Source: CAVPOO01 sp963707015
GTDB taxonomy: Bacteria > Pseudomonadota > Gammaproteobacteria > Thiohalobacterales > Thiohalobacteraceae
Direction of reading: 5' to 3'
Assembly: GCA_963707015.1 (NCBI GenBank)
Contig: CAVPOO010000021.1
Location: 124,001 to 188,000, forward strand
DNA length: 64,000 nucleotides
In this document: one piece after another, positions 8,090 to 16,840 of the stretch
Layout: each line of letters begins with the position of its first letter
Numbering within the stretch: the first letter of the stretch is position 1
Translations under genes and position numbers: made by a program
Notes under the pieces: model-generated
The model's database searches: none
The model's input: only the letters and a program-made list of their open reading frames with translations
What the model was told of the DNA's origin: nothing

Positions 8090-8689
8090 ATGCGAATCAC
8101 CTCTAAGAATCTGTTAGTGACGATCGGATCGGCAGTGACTGCCGTGTGGCTGGCCGGCTGTGTGCCCCTGGTCATCGGGACCGCGGCCGTTGGCGGTGCC
8201 TCGATCGCACACGATCGTCGCACCGCGGGAACCATTGTTGAAGATCAGGTGATCGAGGGCAAGGTCCTTGCCGCCCTGCACGCGGATACGGGGCTATGGG
8301 AGCAGTCACACTTCAGTGTGACCAGTTACAACATGGTGGTGCTGCTGGCGGGGGAAACGCCCACCGAGGCACTGCGGGCGCGTGCCGAAGAGATCGCGCG
8401 GGGCATCAAGCCCGTGCGCCGAGTCTACAATGAGCTCACCGTCGCGGCGCCGAGCGCCCTCATGACCCGCTCCGGGGATTCCTGGATCACCACGGAAGTC
8501 AAGGCGCATTTCTTGAAGATCAAGGGCATTGAAGGTTTTGACCCAACGCGCGTCAAGGTCGTCACCGTAAACGGCACCGTTTATCTCATGGGTCTGGTCA
8601 GTCGCGAGGGCGGAAACGCCGCCGCCGAGTCGGCACGCCAGGTGAGTGGCGTCCAGCGGGTGGTAAAATTGTTCGAGTACCTCAGTTGA
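8090..8689 (+). CDS. dolP: BON-domain lipoprotein DolP (YraP)
   Basis: DolP is an outer-membrane lipoprotein with two BON domains that supports envelope integrity and BAM function. The 199-residue product has a signal peptide ending in the lipobox WLAGC, an alanine/glycine-rich segment (VIGTAAVGGASIAHDRRT) typical of the family, and two BON domains at about residues 45-115 and 125-195 (VVLLAGETPTEALRARAE; VYLMGLVSREGGNAA). The start is the ATG at 8090 with AGGAG upstream. It is the last gene of the lpoA operon and converges with the macro-domain gene, with only 21 bp between the stop codons. Confidence 0.94.
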   Translation: MRITSKNLLVTIGSAVTAVWLAGCVPLVIGTAAVGGASIAHDRRTAGTIVEDQVIEGKVLAALHADTGLWEQSHFSVTSYNMVVLLAGETPTEALRARAEEIARGIKPVRRVYNELTVAAPSALMTRSGDSWITTEVKAHFLKIKGIEGFDPTRVKVVTVNGTVYLMGLVSREGGNAAAESARQVSGVQRVVKLFEYLS

Positions 8690-8710
8690 GCACGCGGCAC
8701 GGCGATGCCT

Positions 8711-9217
8711 TTAGTGTTGCAGCAACTCGCCCGCATGCAGCATTTGCCGGTATAAAGCGGCGTCCTCGGCAGCGAAGCAACAGGCGGTAATCTCAAACCT
8801 GTGCGCGTGCCGGGTCATCACCCGCAGGGCAATGCGGGCCGCTGCCTCTTTCGGGTAGCCATAGACACCCGTGCTGATCGCGGGAAAGGCAATGCCCCGT
8901 ATCCGGTTTTCCAGGGCAAGCTGGAAGCAGCGACGATAGCAGGACTCCAGCAGGGCCGGCTCGCCGTGGTCACCGCCGCGCCACACGGGACCCACGGTGT
9001 GTATCACCCACCTGGCCTTGAGCCCGAATCCCGGCGTGATCCTGGCGTCCCCGGTCTTACAGCCGCCCAGGCTCTGGCAGTACGCCTTCAGTTCGATGCC
9101 GGCGGCACGGTGAATTGCACCATCCACGCCGCCGCCGCCGAGCAGTGAGCTGTTTGCGGCATTCACGATGGCATCAACGGCCAGTCGCGTGATATCACCC
9201 TCGACAACTCTGATCAT
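8711..9217 (-). CDS. Macro-domain protein, O-acetyl-ADP-ribose deacetylase (YmdB-like)
   Basis: This is a single macro domain of 168 residues. It has the ADP-ribose-binding signatures of the MacroD/YmdB class: VVEGDITRLAVDAIVNAANSS, GGGGVDGAIHRAAG, GDARITPGFGLKARWVIHTVGP and the substrate loop FPAISTGVYGYPKEAAA. Such enzymes remove O-acetyl-ADP-ribose and can reverse mono-ADP-ribosylation of glutamate or aspartate. The Asn in NAAN and the Asp in GGVDGAIH (catalytic in YmdB) are present. It lies 18 bp downstream of sspB and may be read with it. I do not assign a gene symbol because MacroD paralogues are hard to separate. Confidence 0.92.
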   Translation of the reverse strand: MIRVVEGDITRLAVDAIVNAANSSLLGGGGVDGAIHRAAGIELKAYCQSLGGCKTGDARITPGFGLKARWVIHTVGPVWRGGDHGEPALLESCYRRCFQLALENRIRGIAFPAISTGVYGYPKEAAARIALRVMTRHAHRFEITACCFAAEDAALYRQMLHAGELLQH

Positions 9218-9235
9218 GGCACGCCCGTGCGCCGG

Positions 9236-9622
9236 TCACTTGACGACCTTCAATGCAGGCCGCGAAGACTTGCCGGACGGCGGTTCCGGGGCGCCTGGTG
9301 GCTCGGGCTCATTCTCATCCTCTGTGAACATCATGCCGCGCCCGTTCTCCTGCGCGTAAATTGCCAGCACGGCGCCGATGGGCGCGACGACATCCATACC
9401 GGTACCGCTGAACCGGGCACGGAAGGTAACCTCGGCGTTACCTATTATCAGGTCTCTGACGGCATGAGGGTTGATATTGAGCACGATCTTGCCGTTCTCG
9501 ACATGCTGCTGCGGCACCATGACACCCGGTGCCGTGGCATCAACCAGCAGGTAGGGTGTCAGACTGTTATCGAGGATCCACTCATTTATCGCGCGGATCA
9601 GGTACGGGCGGCTGGGAGTCAT
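9236..9622 (-). CDS. sspB: ClpXP protease specificity-enhancing factor SspB
   Basis: SspB is the adaptor that delivers ssrA-tagged proteins to ClpXP. The core MTPSRPYLIRAINEWILDNSLTPYLLVDA is family-typical, followed by LNINPHAVRDLIIGNAEVTFRARFSG and a C-terminal acidic/proline-rich linker ending RPALKVVK, the ClpX-binding tail. The 128-residue form starts at the ATG at 9622; the frame is open to 9712, but that extension is not family-like. It normally follows sspA within a few bases. Here a heptamer array and more than 400 bp separate the two genes. Confidence 0.95.
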   Translation of the reverse strand: MTPSRPYLIRAINEWILDNSLTPYLLVDATAPGVMVPQQHVENGKIVLNINPHAVRDLIIGNAEVTFRARFSGTGMDVVAPIGAVLAIYAQENGRGMMFTEDENEPEPPGAPEPPSGKSSRPALKVVK

Positions 9623-9854
9623 CTCGAGGAGCGAAAGGGTACAAACCTCAGCTGCGTGAACGAAAATCCGGGTAGCCGGTGCAAAGCGAACCTCGCTCGC
9701 CTCTATCGGCACTGCTTCGGCAGCATCCGCAGGTCAGTCCAAGCGATGCGCCAAGCCGGCCTCACTCTCGGGACCAGCATCGATCCGTTCGAGCCCGAAC
9801 GCGGCATCCCGCACCCGGCATGTCTCACACCTGCATACCCGCCCCGGCATTCTC

Positions 9855-10028
9855 TCTTCTATATTCTGGATTCTGGATTCTGGATTCTGGATTCTGAATG
9901 CTGACTTCTGACTTCTGTATTCTGGATCCTGTATTCTGAATGCTGTCTTCTGACTTCTGTATTCTGGATTCTGTATTCTGAATGCTGTCTTCTGTCTTCT
10001 GTCTTCTGTATCCTGTCTTCTGTCCTTG
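9855..10028. repeat. Degenerate heptanucleotide tandem array, locus 2
   Basis: The 445-bp region between sspA and sspB (9623-10067) contains about 25 phased 7-bp units read on the plus strand: TATTCTG, GATTCTG (four in a row), AATGCTG, ACTTCTG, GATCCTG and TCTTCTG. The units match those of loci 1 and 3. The rest of the gap (about 9623-9854) holds no recognisable gene. The array lies about 40 bp behind the sspA stop codon, as seen by sspA. Confidence 0.9.
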
Positions 10029-10067
10029 ACGCACCCACAAGCCCTGCGGTTCAGCCTCGTCTCCACA

Positions 10068-10694
10068 CTACTCGCGCATTTCCCGCTCGGGCTCAGTCAG
10101 ACTCGCCTGAAATGACTCGCGGGCGAAAATCCGCCCCGCATAATCCAGCACCGGCTTGGCCTGCTTGGGCAGATCGACCTTGCAGTCAGTCAGTCGCCAC
10201 AGTAGCGGCGCGAGAAAGCAATCCACCAGACCGAATTCCTCGCTGAGAAAGAACGGCAGGGCCGCGAAGACCTCCGCGCTCGACGTCAGGCTGTCACGCA
10301 GCATCTTGCGTGACCTGGCGGCGTTCTTTTCACCCTTGGTGTAGATTTCGTCGAGGAGGCTGTACCAGTCCCGTTCGATGCGAAACATGGCCAGGCGCGC
10401 CCGGGCGCGGGATACCGGGTCGACCGGCATCAAGGGCGGGTGCGGAAACCGCTCATCGAGATATTCCATGATGACCCGTGCATCATAGAGAACCAGCTCC
10501 CGATCCACGAGCGTCGGAACCGTCTGGTAGGGATTCAGATCAATGAGGTCCTCGGGCAGATTATCGGGGTCGACATTGACGATCTCGACGGTAATGCCCT
10601 TTTCTGCCAGCACCATGCGCGCCTGGTGACTGGAAGGACTGGTTGCCTCGGAAAACAGGGTCATGACCGAGCGACGATTGGCAACTAACGCCAT
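10068..10694 (-). CDS. sspA: Stringent starvation protein A (GST-fold transcription regulator)
   Basis: SspA binds RNA polymerase and regulates stationary-phase and acid-stress genes. It has a glutathione-S-transferase fold without the transferase activity. The 208-residue product shows the thioredoxin-like N-terminal half (MTLFSEATSPSSHQARMVLAEKG; NPYQTVPTLVDRELVLYDARVIMEYLDERFPHPPLMPVDP) and the helical C-terminal half. The PHPPLMP segment is a family hallmark. The start is the ATG at 10694. The position between petC and sspB matches other gammaproteobacteria. Confidence 0.95.
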   Translation of the reverse strand: MALVANRRSVMTLFSEATSPSSHQARMVLAEKGITVEIVNVDPDNLPEDLIDLNPYQTVPTLVDRELVLYDARVIMEYLDERFPHPPLMPVDPVSRARARLAMFRIERDWYSLLDEIYTKGEKNAARSRKMLRDSLTSSAEVFAALPFFLSEEFGLVDCFLAPLLWRLTDCKVDLPKQAKPVLDYAGRIFARESFQASLTEPEREMRE

Positions 10695-10753
10695 AGATGA
10701 GTCTCCATGCTACCTGTCCGGGCATCACGCTGCTGCTGGTACGATGCCAATTC

Positions 10754-10759
10754 GTTATA
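10754..10759 (-). promoter_or_regulatory. Possible -10 box upstream of sspA
   Basis: On the minus strand this reads TATAAC, about 60 bp upstream of the sspA start. No good -35 box is visible at 16-18 bp spacing. Confidence 0.3.
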
Positions 10760-10791
10760 CCAAACCGTCCTGTCCTGGTCGGTTGTTGTCT

Positions 10792-11529
10792 TCAGTGGAC
10801 GTCCTTCCAGTACTCTTTCTTCAGCAGATAGGTAATGACCAGGAGCACGAGCAGGAACAACAACACCTTGATACCCAGAGCCTGGCGTTCCAGCTTGACC
10901 GGCTCACCCATGTAGGTCATGAAATTAACCAGATTCGTTATCGCCTTGTCATACTCTGCCGGTGTCATCGTGCCAGGCTCAACCAGCTCCAGATGATCGA
11001 TGACCTGCCTCTCTTTACCTTCATGCTCGACCGTCTTGTAGACCGGCTTCTGCCAGCCCTGCAACTCCCAGAGCACATGGGGCATGCCCACACTCGGAAA
11101 CACCAGATTGTTCACGCCAAAGGGGCGCGACTCATCGAGGTAGAAGGTGCGTAAATAGGTATATAGCCAGTCTGGTCCACGCGAACGGCTCACCAGGGTC
11201 AGATCCGGCGGCGGTGCCCCAAACCAGTTCTTGCCATTCTGGCGCGACATCGCCACAGTCATCGGCTCACCGATCTTCTGGGCGGCGAACATCAGATTTT
11301 CGATCACCTGTTGCTCGGTCAGTCCGAGATCGCTGCCCATGCGATTGTAGCGCTGATAGGCAGCCGAGTGACAGCTGAGACAGTAGTTGACAAACAGCTT
11401 GGCACCCTTCTGCAGCGACTGCTTGTTCGTCAGGTCAATATTCGCCTTGTCCAGGTGGCCACCGCCGGCGGTGGCGCCAGCCAGGGCAGGCAACAAAAGA
11501 AACAGCAAGGTCACAAGTCTCCGATTCAT
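10792..11529 (-). CDS. petC: Cytochrome c1 of the ubiquinol-cytochrome c reductase (bc1) complex
   Basis: Cytochrome c1 carries electrons from the Rieske protein to soluble cytochrome c. The 245-residue product has a cleavable signal peptide (LVTLLFLLLPALAGATA), the haem c motif CLSCH (Cys50, Cys53, His54), a late methionine region (FPSVGMPHVLW) for the axial ligand, and a C-terminal membrane anchor (IKVLLFLLVLLVITYLL). Its start overlaps the petB stop by 4 nt (ATGA), so the operon is petA-petB-petC. No soluble cytochrome gene lies nearby. Confidence 0.97.
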   Translation of the reverse strand: MNRRLVTLLFLLLPALAGATAGGGHLDKANIDLTNKQSLQKGAKLFVNYCLSCHSAAYQRYNRMGSDLGLTEQQVIENLMFAAQKIGEPMTVAMSRQNGKNWFGAPPPDLTLVSRSRGPDWLYTYLRTFYLDESRPFGVNNLVFPSVGMPHVLWELQGWQKPVYKTVEHEGKERQVIDHLELVEPGTMTPAEYDKAITNLVNFMTYMGEPVKLERQALGIKVLLFLLVLLVITYLLKKEYWKDVH

Positions 11530-12749
11530 TTTGTCACCCTTTCCGGAACCGGCTTGGTACTGTCAAGCTTCGTGTAGATTGGCATGAGCAGGAAGAACAG
11601 GAAATAAACGATGGTCCCGATCCGCGCCACCATTGTCTTGCCTGGCGTCGGTGCCTGGGTTCCCAGATAACCGAGCACGACGAACGAGATCACCAGTAAC
11701 GCAATCGCCGACTTATAGAGCACCCCGCGATAGCGGATTGACTTTGCGGGACTGCGATCGAGCCAGGGCAGGAAAAACAGGATCAGGACCGCCCCGCCCA
11801 TCACGATGACACCGCCGAACTTGTCGGGGACGGCACGCAGCATGGCGTAGTAGGGTGTGAAATACCACACGGGGGCGATGTGCTCCGGCGTCTTCAGCGG
11901 GTCGGCCGGCTCAAAGTTTGGATGCTCGAGGAAGAACCCACCGCCATCGGGGATGAAAAATATGACGATGGAGAAGAACATCAGGAAGACCACGACCCCC
12001 ACGATATCCTTCACGGTGTAGTACGGATGAAAAGGGATACCATCCTTGGGGATACCGTTGGCATCCTTGATCTTCTTGATCTCGATACCGTCGGGGTTGT
12101 TCGAACCGACCTCATGGAGGGCAAGAATATGTGCCGCAACCAGCACGATCAACACCAGCGGAACGGCGATCACATGGAAGGCGAAAAAGCGGTTGAGAGT
12201 GACGTCCGAGATAACATAGTCACCGCGTATCCACAGCGCCAGATCGTCGCCGATCACGGGAATGGCACCGAACAGGGAGACGATGACCTGGGCGCCCCAG
12301 TACGACATCTGGCCCCAGGGCAACAGATAACCGAAGAAGGCCTCTGCCATCAGGCACAGGTAGATAAACATGCCGAAGATCCACAGCAGCTCACGTGGCT
12401 TGCGGTAGGAGCCGTACAGAAGGCCCCGGAACATGTGCAGATAAACGACGATAAAGAAGGCCGATGCGCCGGTGGAGTGCATATAGCGGATCAGCCAGCC
12501 CCAGTCGACGTCGCGCATGATGTATTCGACCGAAGCGAACGCCTTGGCCGCATCCGGTTTGTAGTTCATGGTCAGCCAGATACCCGTCAGGATCTGTATC
12601 ACCAGAACCAGCAGCGCCAGGGAACCGAAGAAATACCAGAAGTTGAGGTTCTTCGGGGCATAGTATTCGGCCAGATGCTCTTTCCACATCTTGGTGAGCG
12701 GAAAGCGCGCATCAATCCAGCCCATGAAACCCGTCATCATCTTGCCCAT
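11526..12749 (-). CDS. petB: Cytochrome b of the bc1 complex
   Basis: This is the membrane core of the bc1 complex, with two b haems and the Qo and Qi sites. The 407-residue product begins MGKMMTGFMGWIDARFP and has eight or more hydrophobic segments. The haem-ligand histidines are in RYMHSTGASAFFIVVYLHMF and FFAFHVIAVPLVLIVLVAAHILALHEVG. The Qo-site motif appears as PPEH-like TPEHIAPVWYF (the usual PEW is PVW here). The start is the ATG at 12749, overlapping the petA stop by one base (TGATG). The frame is open further upstream but only antiparallel to petA coding sequence. Confidence 0.97.
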   Translation of the reverse strand: MGKMMTGFMGWIDARFPLTKMWKEHLAEYYAPKNLNFWYFFGSLALLVLVIQILTGIWLTMNYKPDAAKAFASVEYIMRDVDWGWLIRYMHSTGASAFFIVVYLHMFRGLLYGSYRKPRELLWIFGMFIYLCLMAEAFFGYLLPWGQMSYWGAQVIVSLFGAIPVIGDDLALWIRGDYVISDVTLNRFFAFHVIAVPLVLIVLVAAHILALHEVGSNNPDGIEIKKIKDANGIPKDGIPFHPYYTVKDIVGVVVFLMFFSIVIFFIPDGGGFFLEHPNFEPADPLKTPEHIAPVWYFTPYYAMLRAVPDKFGGVIVMGGAVLILFFLPWLDRSPAKSIRYRGVLYKSAIALLVISFVVLGYLGTQAPTPGKTMVARIGTIVYFLFFLLMPIYTKLDSTKPVPERVTK

Positions 12750-13342
12750 CACGCTACTCCTTGGTCTTCGCCGATCAGGATCAACGTATCGCTGATGTAG
12801 CGATGCGGCGGCACCGGAAGATTGAGGGGCGCCGGCACGCCTGAATAGACTCGCCCCGCCAGATCGAACTTGGAGCCATGGCAGGGACAGAAAAAGCCGC
12901 CCTTCCAATCGGCGCCGAGATCTTCTGCCGCCACTTCCGGCCGGTAGATCGGCGAACAACCCAGGTGTGTGCAGATCCCGATCATCACCAGAACCTCGGG
13001 CTTGATGGAACGCACCTCATTCTGGCAATACGGGGGTTGCTGCGGCTCGAGTGACTCTGGATCCCGCAGCATGGACTCGACCTCGGGAAGACTTTCGAGC
13101 ATCTCTGGCGTACGCCGCACGATCCAGACCGGCTTGCCCCGCCAGCTGACATTGATCTTCTGCCCCAGTTCCAGCTTGCTGATGTCTGCCTCGACGGGTG
13201 CGCCCGCGGCCTTGGCGCGCGCGCTGGGCAGCATGGACTTCACGAAGGGAACCAGGGTATAGACCGCACCTACACCGCCCACCACCGTTGCCGCAGCCGT
13301 CAGGAAACGGCGCCGGCTGGTGTCTACGCCATCAGAACTCAT
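12749..13342 (-). CDS. petA: Rieske iron-sulfur subunit of the bc1 complex
   Basis: This subunit carries the 2Fe-2S cluster that accepts electrons from ubiquinol. The 197-residue product has a twin-arginine start (DTSRRRFLTAAATVVGG) that serves as Tat signal and membrane anchor. The two cluster-binding boxes are CTHLGC and CPCHGSKFD, as in the family. It is the first gene of petABC, and its stop overlaps the petB start. A weak -10-like TAGAAT lies about 55 bp upstream (minus strand, 13399-13404). Confidence 0.97.
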   Translation of the reverse strand: MSSDGVDTSRRRFLTAAATVVGGVGAVYTLVPFVKSMLPSARAKAAGAPVEADISKLELGQKINVSWRGKPVWIVRRTPEMLESLPEVESMLRDPESLEPQQPPYCQNEVRSIKPEVLVMIGICTHLGCSPIYRPEVAAEDLGADWKGGFFCPCHGSKFDLAGRVYSGVPAPLNLPVPPHRYISDTLILIGEDQGVA

Positions 13343-13597
13343 AAAACTCTCCAGTAATTTGGCTCACAACTCCGTGTACCACGCCAGAAAGGCGGGCCAT
13401 TCTACTACGAGTGGCCACGAAAGGGCGCACTAAGCGGTACATGGACGGCCGTTTTCGAGCGGCATAGCTTCTTACAAGAGCGGAAAGAGGTCAAGTGAGG
13501 TCCTTGAGCCAGATCAGAATTCGAACAGATAAGCACTTTCCCCGAAACTTACGGCCTGCCCGTGCGGCAGCGAAGCCCGCCGGGGCAACGGCTGCGC

Positions 13598-14356
13598 CTA
13601 GACCGGGTTGTCAATGTCAATGTATTCATAGGCCAGGTCAAACCGCTCAGCCAGATGCCGGCCGAGCGCCTGCACCCCATAGCGCTCCGTCGCATGATGT
13701 CCCGCGGCAAAGAAATGAATGCCGCGTTCGCGCACGACATGGGTGGTCTGCTCGGAGACCTCGCCGCTGACAAAGGCATCGAGGCCGAGATCGGCCGCCA
13801 GCTCGAGGTACGACTGGGCCGCGCCCGTACACCAGCCGATGCGACGAATCATCCCGCTCTCACCCGCCAGATGCAGCGGCGCACGTCCCAGCCGTTCCGC
13901 AATCCTCACCGCCAGTTCCGTTGCCGCGACCGGTTGTGCGAGCGTACCGAAGCAGCCGATCTTCGGACCCGGCCCTGAACCAAACTGCCCTTCCGCCACG
14001 AAACCCAGAACCCGTGCAAGCTGCGCGTTGTTTCCAAATTCCACATGCGCATCGAGCGGCAAATGATAGGCAAGCAGGCTGACATCGGCGCTGATCAGCC
14101 TGGCCAGCCGGCGCCGTTTCATGCCGGTAATACAGGGGTCCTCGCCCTTCCAGAAGTAGCCATGGTGGACGAGCAGGACATCGGCACCCCGCGCAGCCGC
14201 GGCATCGACGAGCCGCTGGCTGGCCGTCACGCCGGCAATGAGACGGCGCACGTCATTGCAGCCCTCGACCTGCAGACCGTTCGGGCAATAATCCTGGAAC
14301 AACCCGACCTCGAGCAGGTCATTGGCATACGCGACAAGCTCATGTAATGGCGTCAT
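13598..14356 (-). CDS. Nif3-like dinuclear metal centre protein (YbgI/GCHY-I family)
   Basis: The 252-residue product belongs to the Nif3/DUF34 family of di-metal proteins, whose cellular role is unsettled (GTP cyclohydrolase-like and metallochaperone roles have been proposed). The metal-binding motifs are visible: LLVHHGYFWKG, AYHLPLDAHVEFGNN and FFAAGHHATERYG. The start is the ATG at 14356 (MTPLHELVAYANDLL). It is divergent from degS with 74 bp between starts and lies between degS and petA. The 255-bp space before petA holds no gene I can recognise. Confidence 0.93.
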   Translation of the reverse strand: MTPLHELVAYANDLLEVGLFQDYCPNGLQVEGCNDVRRLIAGVTASQRLVDAAAARGADVLLVHHGYFWKGEDPCITGMKRRRLARLISADVSLLAYHLPLDAHVEFGNNAQLARVLGFVAEGQFGSGPGPKIGCFGTLAQPVAATELAVRIAERLGRAPLHLAGESGMIRRIGWCTGAAQSYLELAADLGLDAFVSGEVSEQTTHVVRERGIHFFAAGHHATERYGVQALGRHLAERFDLAYEYIDIDNPV

Positions 14357-14430
14357 TTCTCGATTCAAGCGCGCGCCGCTACCCCTCTCGGGCTAATGAA
14401 AAGTACCGGAAATCGGTTAGTATACCAGCT

Positions 14431-15603
14431 GTGAATATCCGCAGGATTTTCATCTTTGCCCTCGAATCTGCCGGGGTCGGCCTGGTCGCCGCCGTGGCAC
14501 TGCTGTTGCTGCGGCCCGCATTCCTGGACGGACACCAGCCGGTCGTTGAACTGCATCAAAGCGCAGGCATTGGCCTGGCGGGCGGATCCAGAGATGGGGA
14601 TCGGGCAGGGCCGGTTTCCTATGCCGATGCCGTGGAGCGCGCCGCACCGGCGGTGGTCAATGTGTATACCGCCCGAGTGATTACCGAGCGCCGCAGCCCG
14701 CTGCTGGATGACCCCCTGTTTCGCTACTTTTTCGGCGACAGTCTTTCAGCGAATAAAAAACGTCTCGAGACCAGCCTGGGCTCGGGCGTCATTATCAGCC
14801 CGCAGGGCTTCGTACTCACCAATAACCATGTCGTCGCGGATGCCGACGAGATCCAGATCATGCTGTCCGACGGTCGCAACGCCAAGGCCGAGGTGGTGGG
14901 TCTTGATCCGGAGACCGACCTGGCGGTACTGAAGATCGAGCTGACTGACCTCCCGAGCGTGGTTATCGGTGATTCCGAGCATATTCGTGTCGGCGATGTG
15001 GTATTTGCGATCGGTAACCCCTTCGGTGTCGGGCAGACCGTTACCCAGGGGATCGTGAGTGCCACCGGACGCTACAAGCTCGGGATCAGTACCTTCGAAA
15101 ATTTCATTCAAACCGATGCGGCGATCAATCCAGGCAACTCAGGCGGGGCGCTGATCAATGCCCATGGCGAACTGATCGGGATCAATACCGCGATTTTCAG
15201 CCAGTCCGGCGGTTCGCAGGGCATCGGCTTCGCGATACCCGAAAGTCTCGCCAAGGACGTCATGAAACAGATCATTGAACGGGGACGCGTGGTCCGTGGC
15301 TGGCTGGGCATCGAGGCCCAGAACCTGACACCGGCGCTGGCGGAATCCTTCGGCCTGGATAACACCAACGGCGTGCTCATCGCCGGTGTCGTGCGCGGCG
15401 GACCCGCCGATCAGGCCGGCATCAACCCGGGCGATCTGGTGCTCACCGTCGATGGAAAAGCCGTTGTCGATGCCCATGAGGCACTGGCGCGCATCTCACG
15501 CTCGACACCCGGCACGAAAATGGAAGTCGACGGCCTGCGCAAAGGCCACCCCTTCCAGGCCCAAGTCGAGATCATTCAGCGCCCCACCCGCCTGCGTGAA
15601 TGA
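14431..15603 (+). CDS. degS: Membrane-anchored periplasmic serine protease DegS (AlgW-like)
   Basis: DegS senses misfolded outer-membrane proteins and starts the cleavage of the anti-sigma factor RseA. The product has an N-terminal membrane anchor (IFIFALESAGVGLVAAVALLLL), a trypsin-like domain with His in TNNHVVAD, Asp in DPETDLAVLKI and Ser in NPGNSGGALIN, and a single C-terminal PDZ domain (about the last 95 residues). One PDZ rather than two separates it from DegP/DegQ. I place the start at a GTG at 14431; an ATG at 14347 would add 28 residues but overlap the divergent gene. Confidence in the start is moderate. Confidence 0.92.
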   Translation: MNIRRIFIFALESAGVGLVAAVALLLLRPAFLDGHQPVVELHQSAGIGLAGGSRDGDRAGPVSYADAVERAAPAVVNVYTARVITERRSPLLDDPLFRYFFGDSLSANKKRLETSLGSGVIISPQGFVLTNNHVVADADEIQIMLSDGRNAKAEVVGLDPETDLAVLKIELTDLPSVVIGDSEHIRVGDVVFAIGNPFGVGQTVTQGIVSATGRYKLGISTFENFIQTDAAINPGNSGGALINAHGELIGINTAIFSQSGGSQGIGFAIPESLAKDVMKQIIERGRVVRGWLGIEAQNLTPALAESFGLDNTNGVLIAGVVRGGPADQAGINPGDLVLTVDGKAVVDAHEALARISRSTPGTKMEVDGLRKGHPFQAQVEIIQRPTRLRE

Positions 15604-15640
15604 TCAGAAGGGCCACGCAGTGCACAGTGAGGGCGAATCG

Positions 15641-15676
15641 ATATTTTTCCGTGGGTTGGGTGGGTTCCGTGGCCAT
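15641..15676. mobile_element. Remnant of the palindromic MITE-like element
   Basis: Between the convergent ends of degS and hisC, about 36 bp match one arm of the dispersed palindrome (ATTTTTCCGTGG followed by GGTTCCGTGGCCAT). The rest of the element is gone. No gene lies in the 112-bp gap. Confidence 0.55.
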
Positions 15677-15715
15677 TTCAACCGTGAATCATGGCAGTCT
15701 GGGAATCTGTCGGAC

Positions 15716-16804
15716 TCAGGCAAGACATGCCCGCAGGGCCTCGAGAAAGGCGCGGTTCTCGTCCGGCGTGCCCACGGTGACCCGCAGGCAGTCGCTTAAC
15801 AGACCTCCGGCACCGCTCATGTTCTTGATCAACACCCGGCGCGAGCGGAGTCCCTCGAATACCGCACTGGCACGGCCGGGCGGGGTTCGGAACAGAACGA
15901 AGTTGGCCTGACTGGGAAAGGCCTCAATCTCCGGCATCGCGGCAAGTTCGGCATGCAGCTTTTCGCGATCCGAACGGATCCTGGCGGTCTGCGCGTCAAG
16001 CACGGCATGGTTTTCCAGCGCGAAGGCCGCGCTGATCTGTGTCAGCACATTGATGTTATAGGGCAAACGAACCTTGTCGATCTCTGCCAGCCACGCGGTC
16101 GGACCCACCAGCATGCCCAGTCGCAACCCGGCGAGGCCCATCTTCGAGACGGTTCTCAGCAACAACAGATTGTCGCAGACATCCAGCCAGGCGAGAAAAC
16201 TGTCCGAAGCAAACGCCGCATACGCCTCATCAACCACCACCAGCCCCGGCGCATGCCGGATGATCTCCTCCACGTCGCCGGCCGGGAACAGGTTACCCGT
16301 CGGGTTATTGGGATAGGCGAGGAAAATGACGGCCGGTTGATGCGCATCGATCGCCGCGCGCATGGCCGGCATGTCCAGGGCGAAATCATCAGACCGCAGG
16401 GGCACACCGACATAGCGCATCCCGGCGAATACCGCGATCATCCGGTACATTACGAAGGTCGGCTCCGGCGCGAGAATGCATCGCTCGGCGCCGGCCGCGG
16501 CCAGCGCAATCATCTGGATCAGCTCATCGGAACCGTTACCCAGCAATAATCCCGCCGAGTCGGGAAATCCCATGACCTCCCGCAGCCGTCGCTTGAGATC
16601 GCGCGCCTCAGGATCGGGATAGCGGTTGAGCTCCGCCCTGCCAAGCCGCTCCAGCCAGGCGCTGGCCACATCCTGCGGCCAGGTGTAGGGATTCTCCATC
16701 GCATCGAGCTTGATGCAGCCACCGGGGTCAGGCACATGATAGGCCGACAGTGAACGGATATCGGGCCGGATCCAGCGCGCAATCCTGTCCTGCTGCGATA
16801 TCAC
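15716..16804 (-). CDS. hisC: Histidinol-phosphate aminotransferase HisC
   Basis: HisC converts imidazole-acetol phosphate and glutamate to histidinol phosphate and 2-oxoglutarate (PLP-dependent, class II aminotransferase fold). The product shows LDAMENPY, the PLP-pocket segment LGNGSDELIQMI, AYPNNPTGN, VVVDEAYAAF and the lysine loop RTVSKMGLAGLRLGMLVG. The GTG at 16804 gives 362 residues; a TTG at 16831 opens the frame further. Neither has a clear ribosome-binding site. It follows hisD after about 36 bp in the order hisG-hisD-hisC. Confidence 0.94.
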   Translation of the reverse strand: MISQQDRIARWIRPDIRSLSAYHVPDPGGCIKLDAMENPYTWPQDVASAWLERLGRAELNRYPDPEARDLKRRLREVMGFPDSAGLLLGNGSDELIQMIALAAAGAERCILAPEPTFVMYRMIAVFAGMRYVGVPLRSDDFALDMPAMRAAIDAHQPAVIFLAYPNNPTGNLFPAGDVEEIIRHAPGLVVVDEAYAAFASDSFLAWLDVCDNLLLLRTVSKMGLAGLRLGMLVGPTAWLAEIDKVRLPYNINVLTQISAAFALENHAVLDAQTARIRSDREKLHAELAAMPEIEAFPSQANFVLFRTPPGRASAVFEGLRSRRVLIKNMSGAGGLLSDCLRVTVGTPDENRAFLEALRACLA

Positions 16805-16840
16805 AGGACCACGCCGGAAACAGACAGGCAAGCCATGCGC

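Noticed and set aside
11526..12959. A longer cytochrome b starting at 12959
   Set aside because: The first 70 codons lie inside petA in another frame; the family start is MGKMMTGFMGW at 12749.
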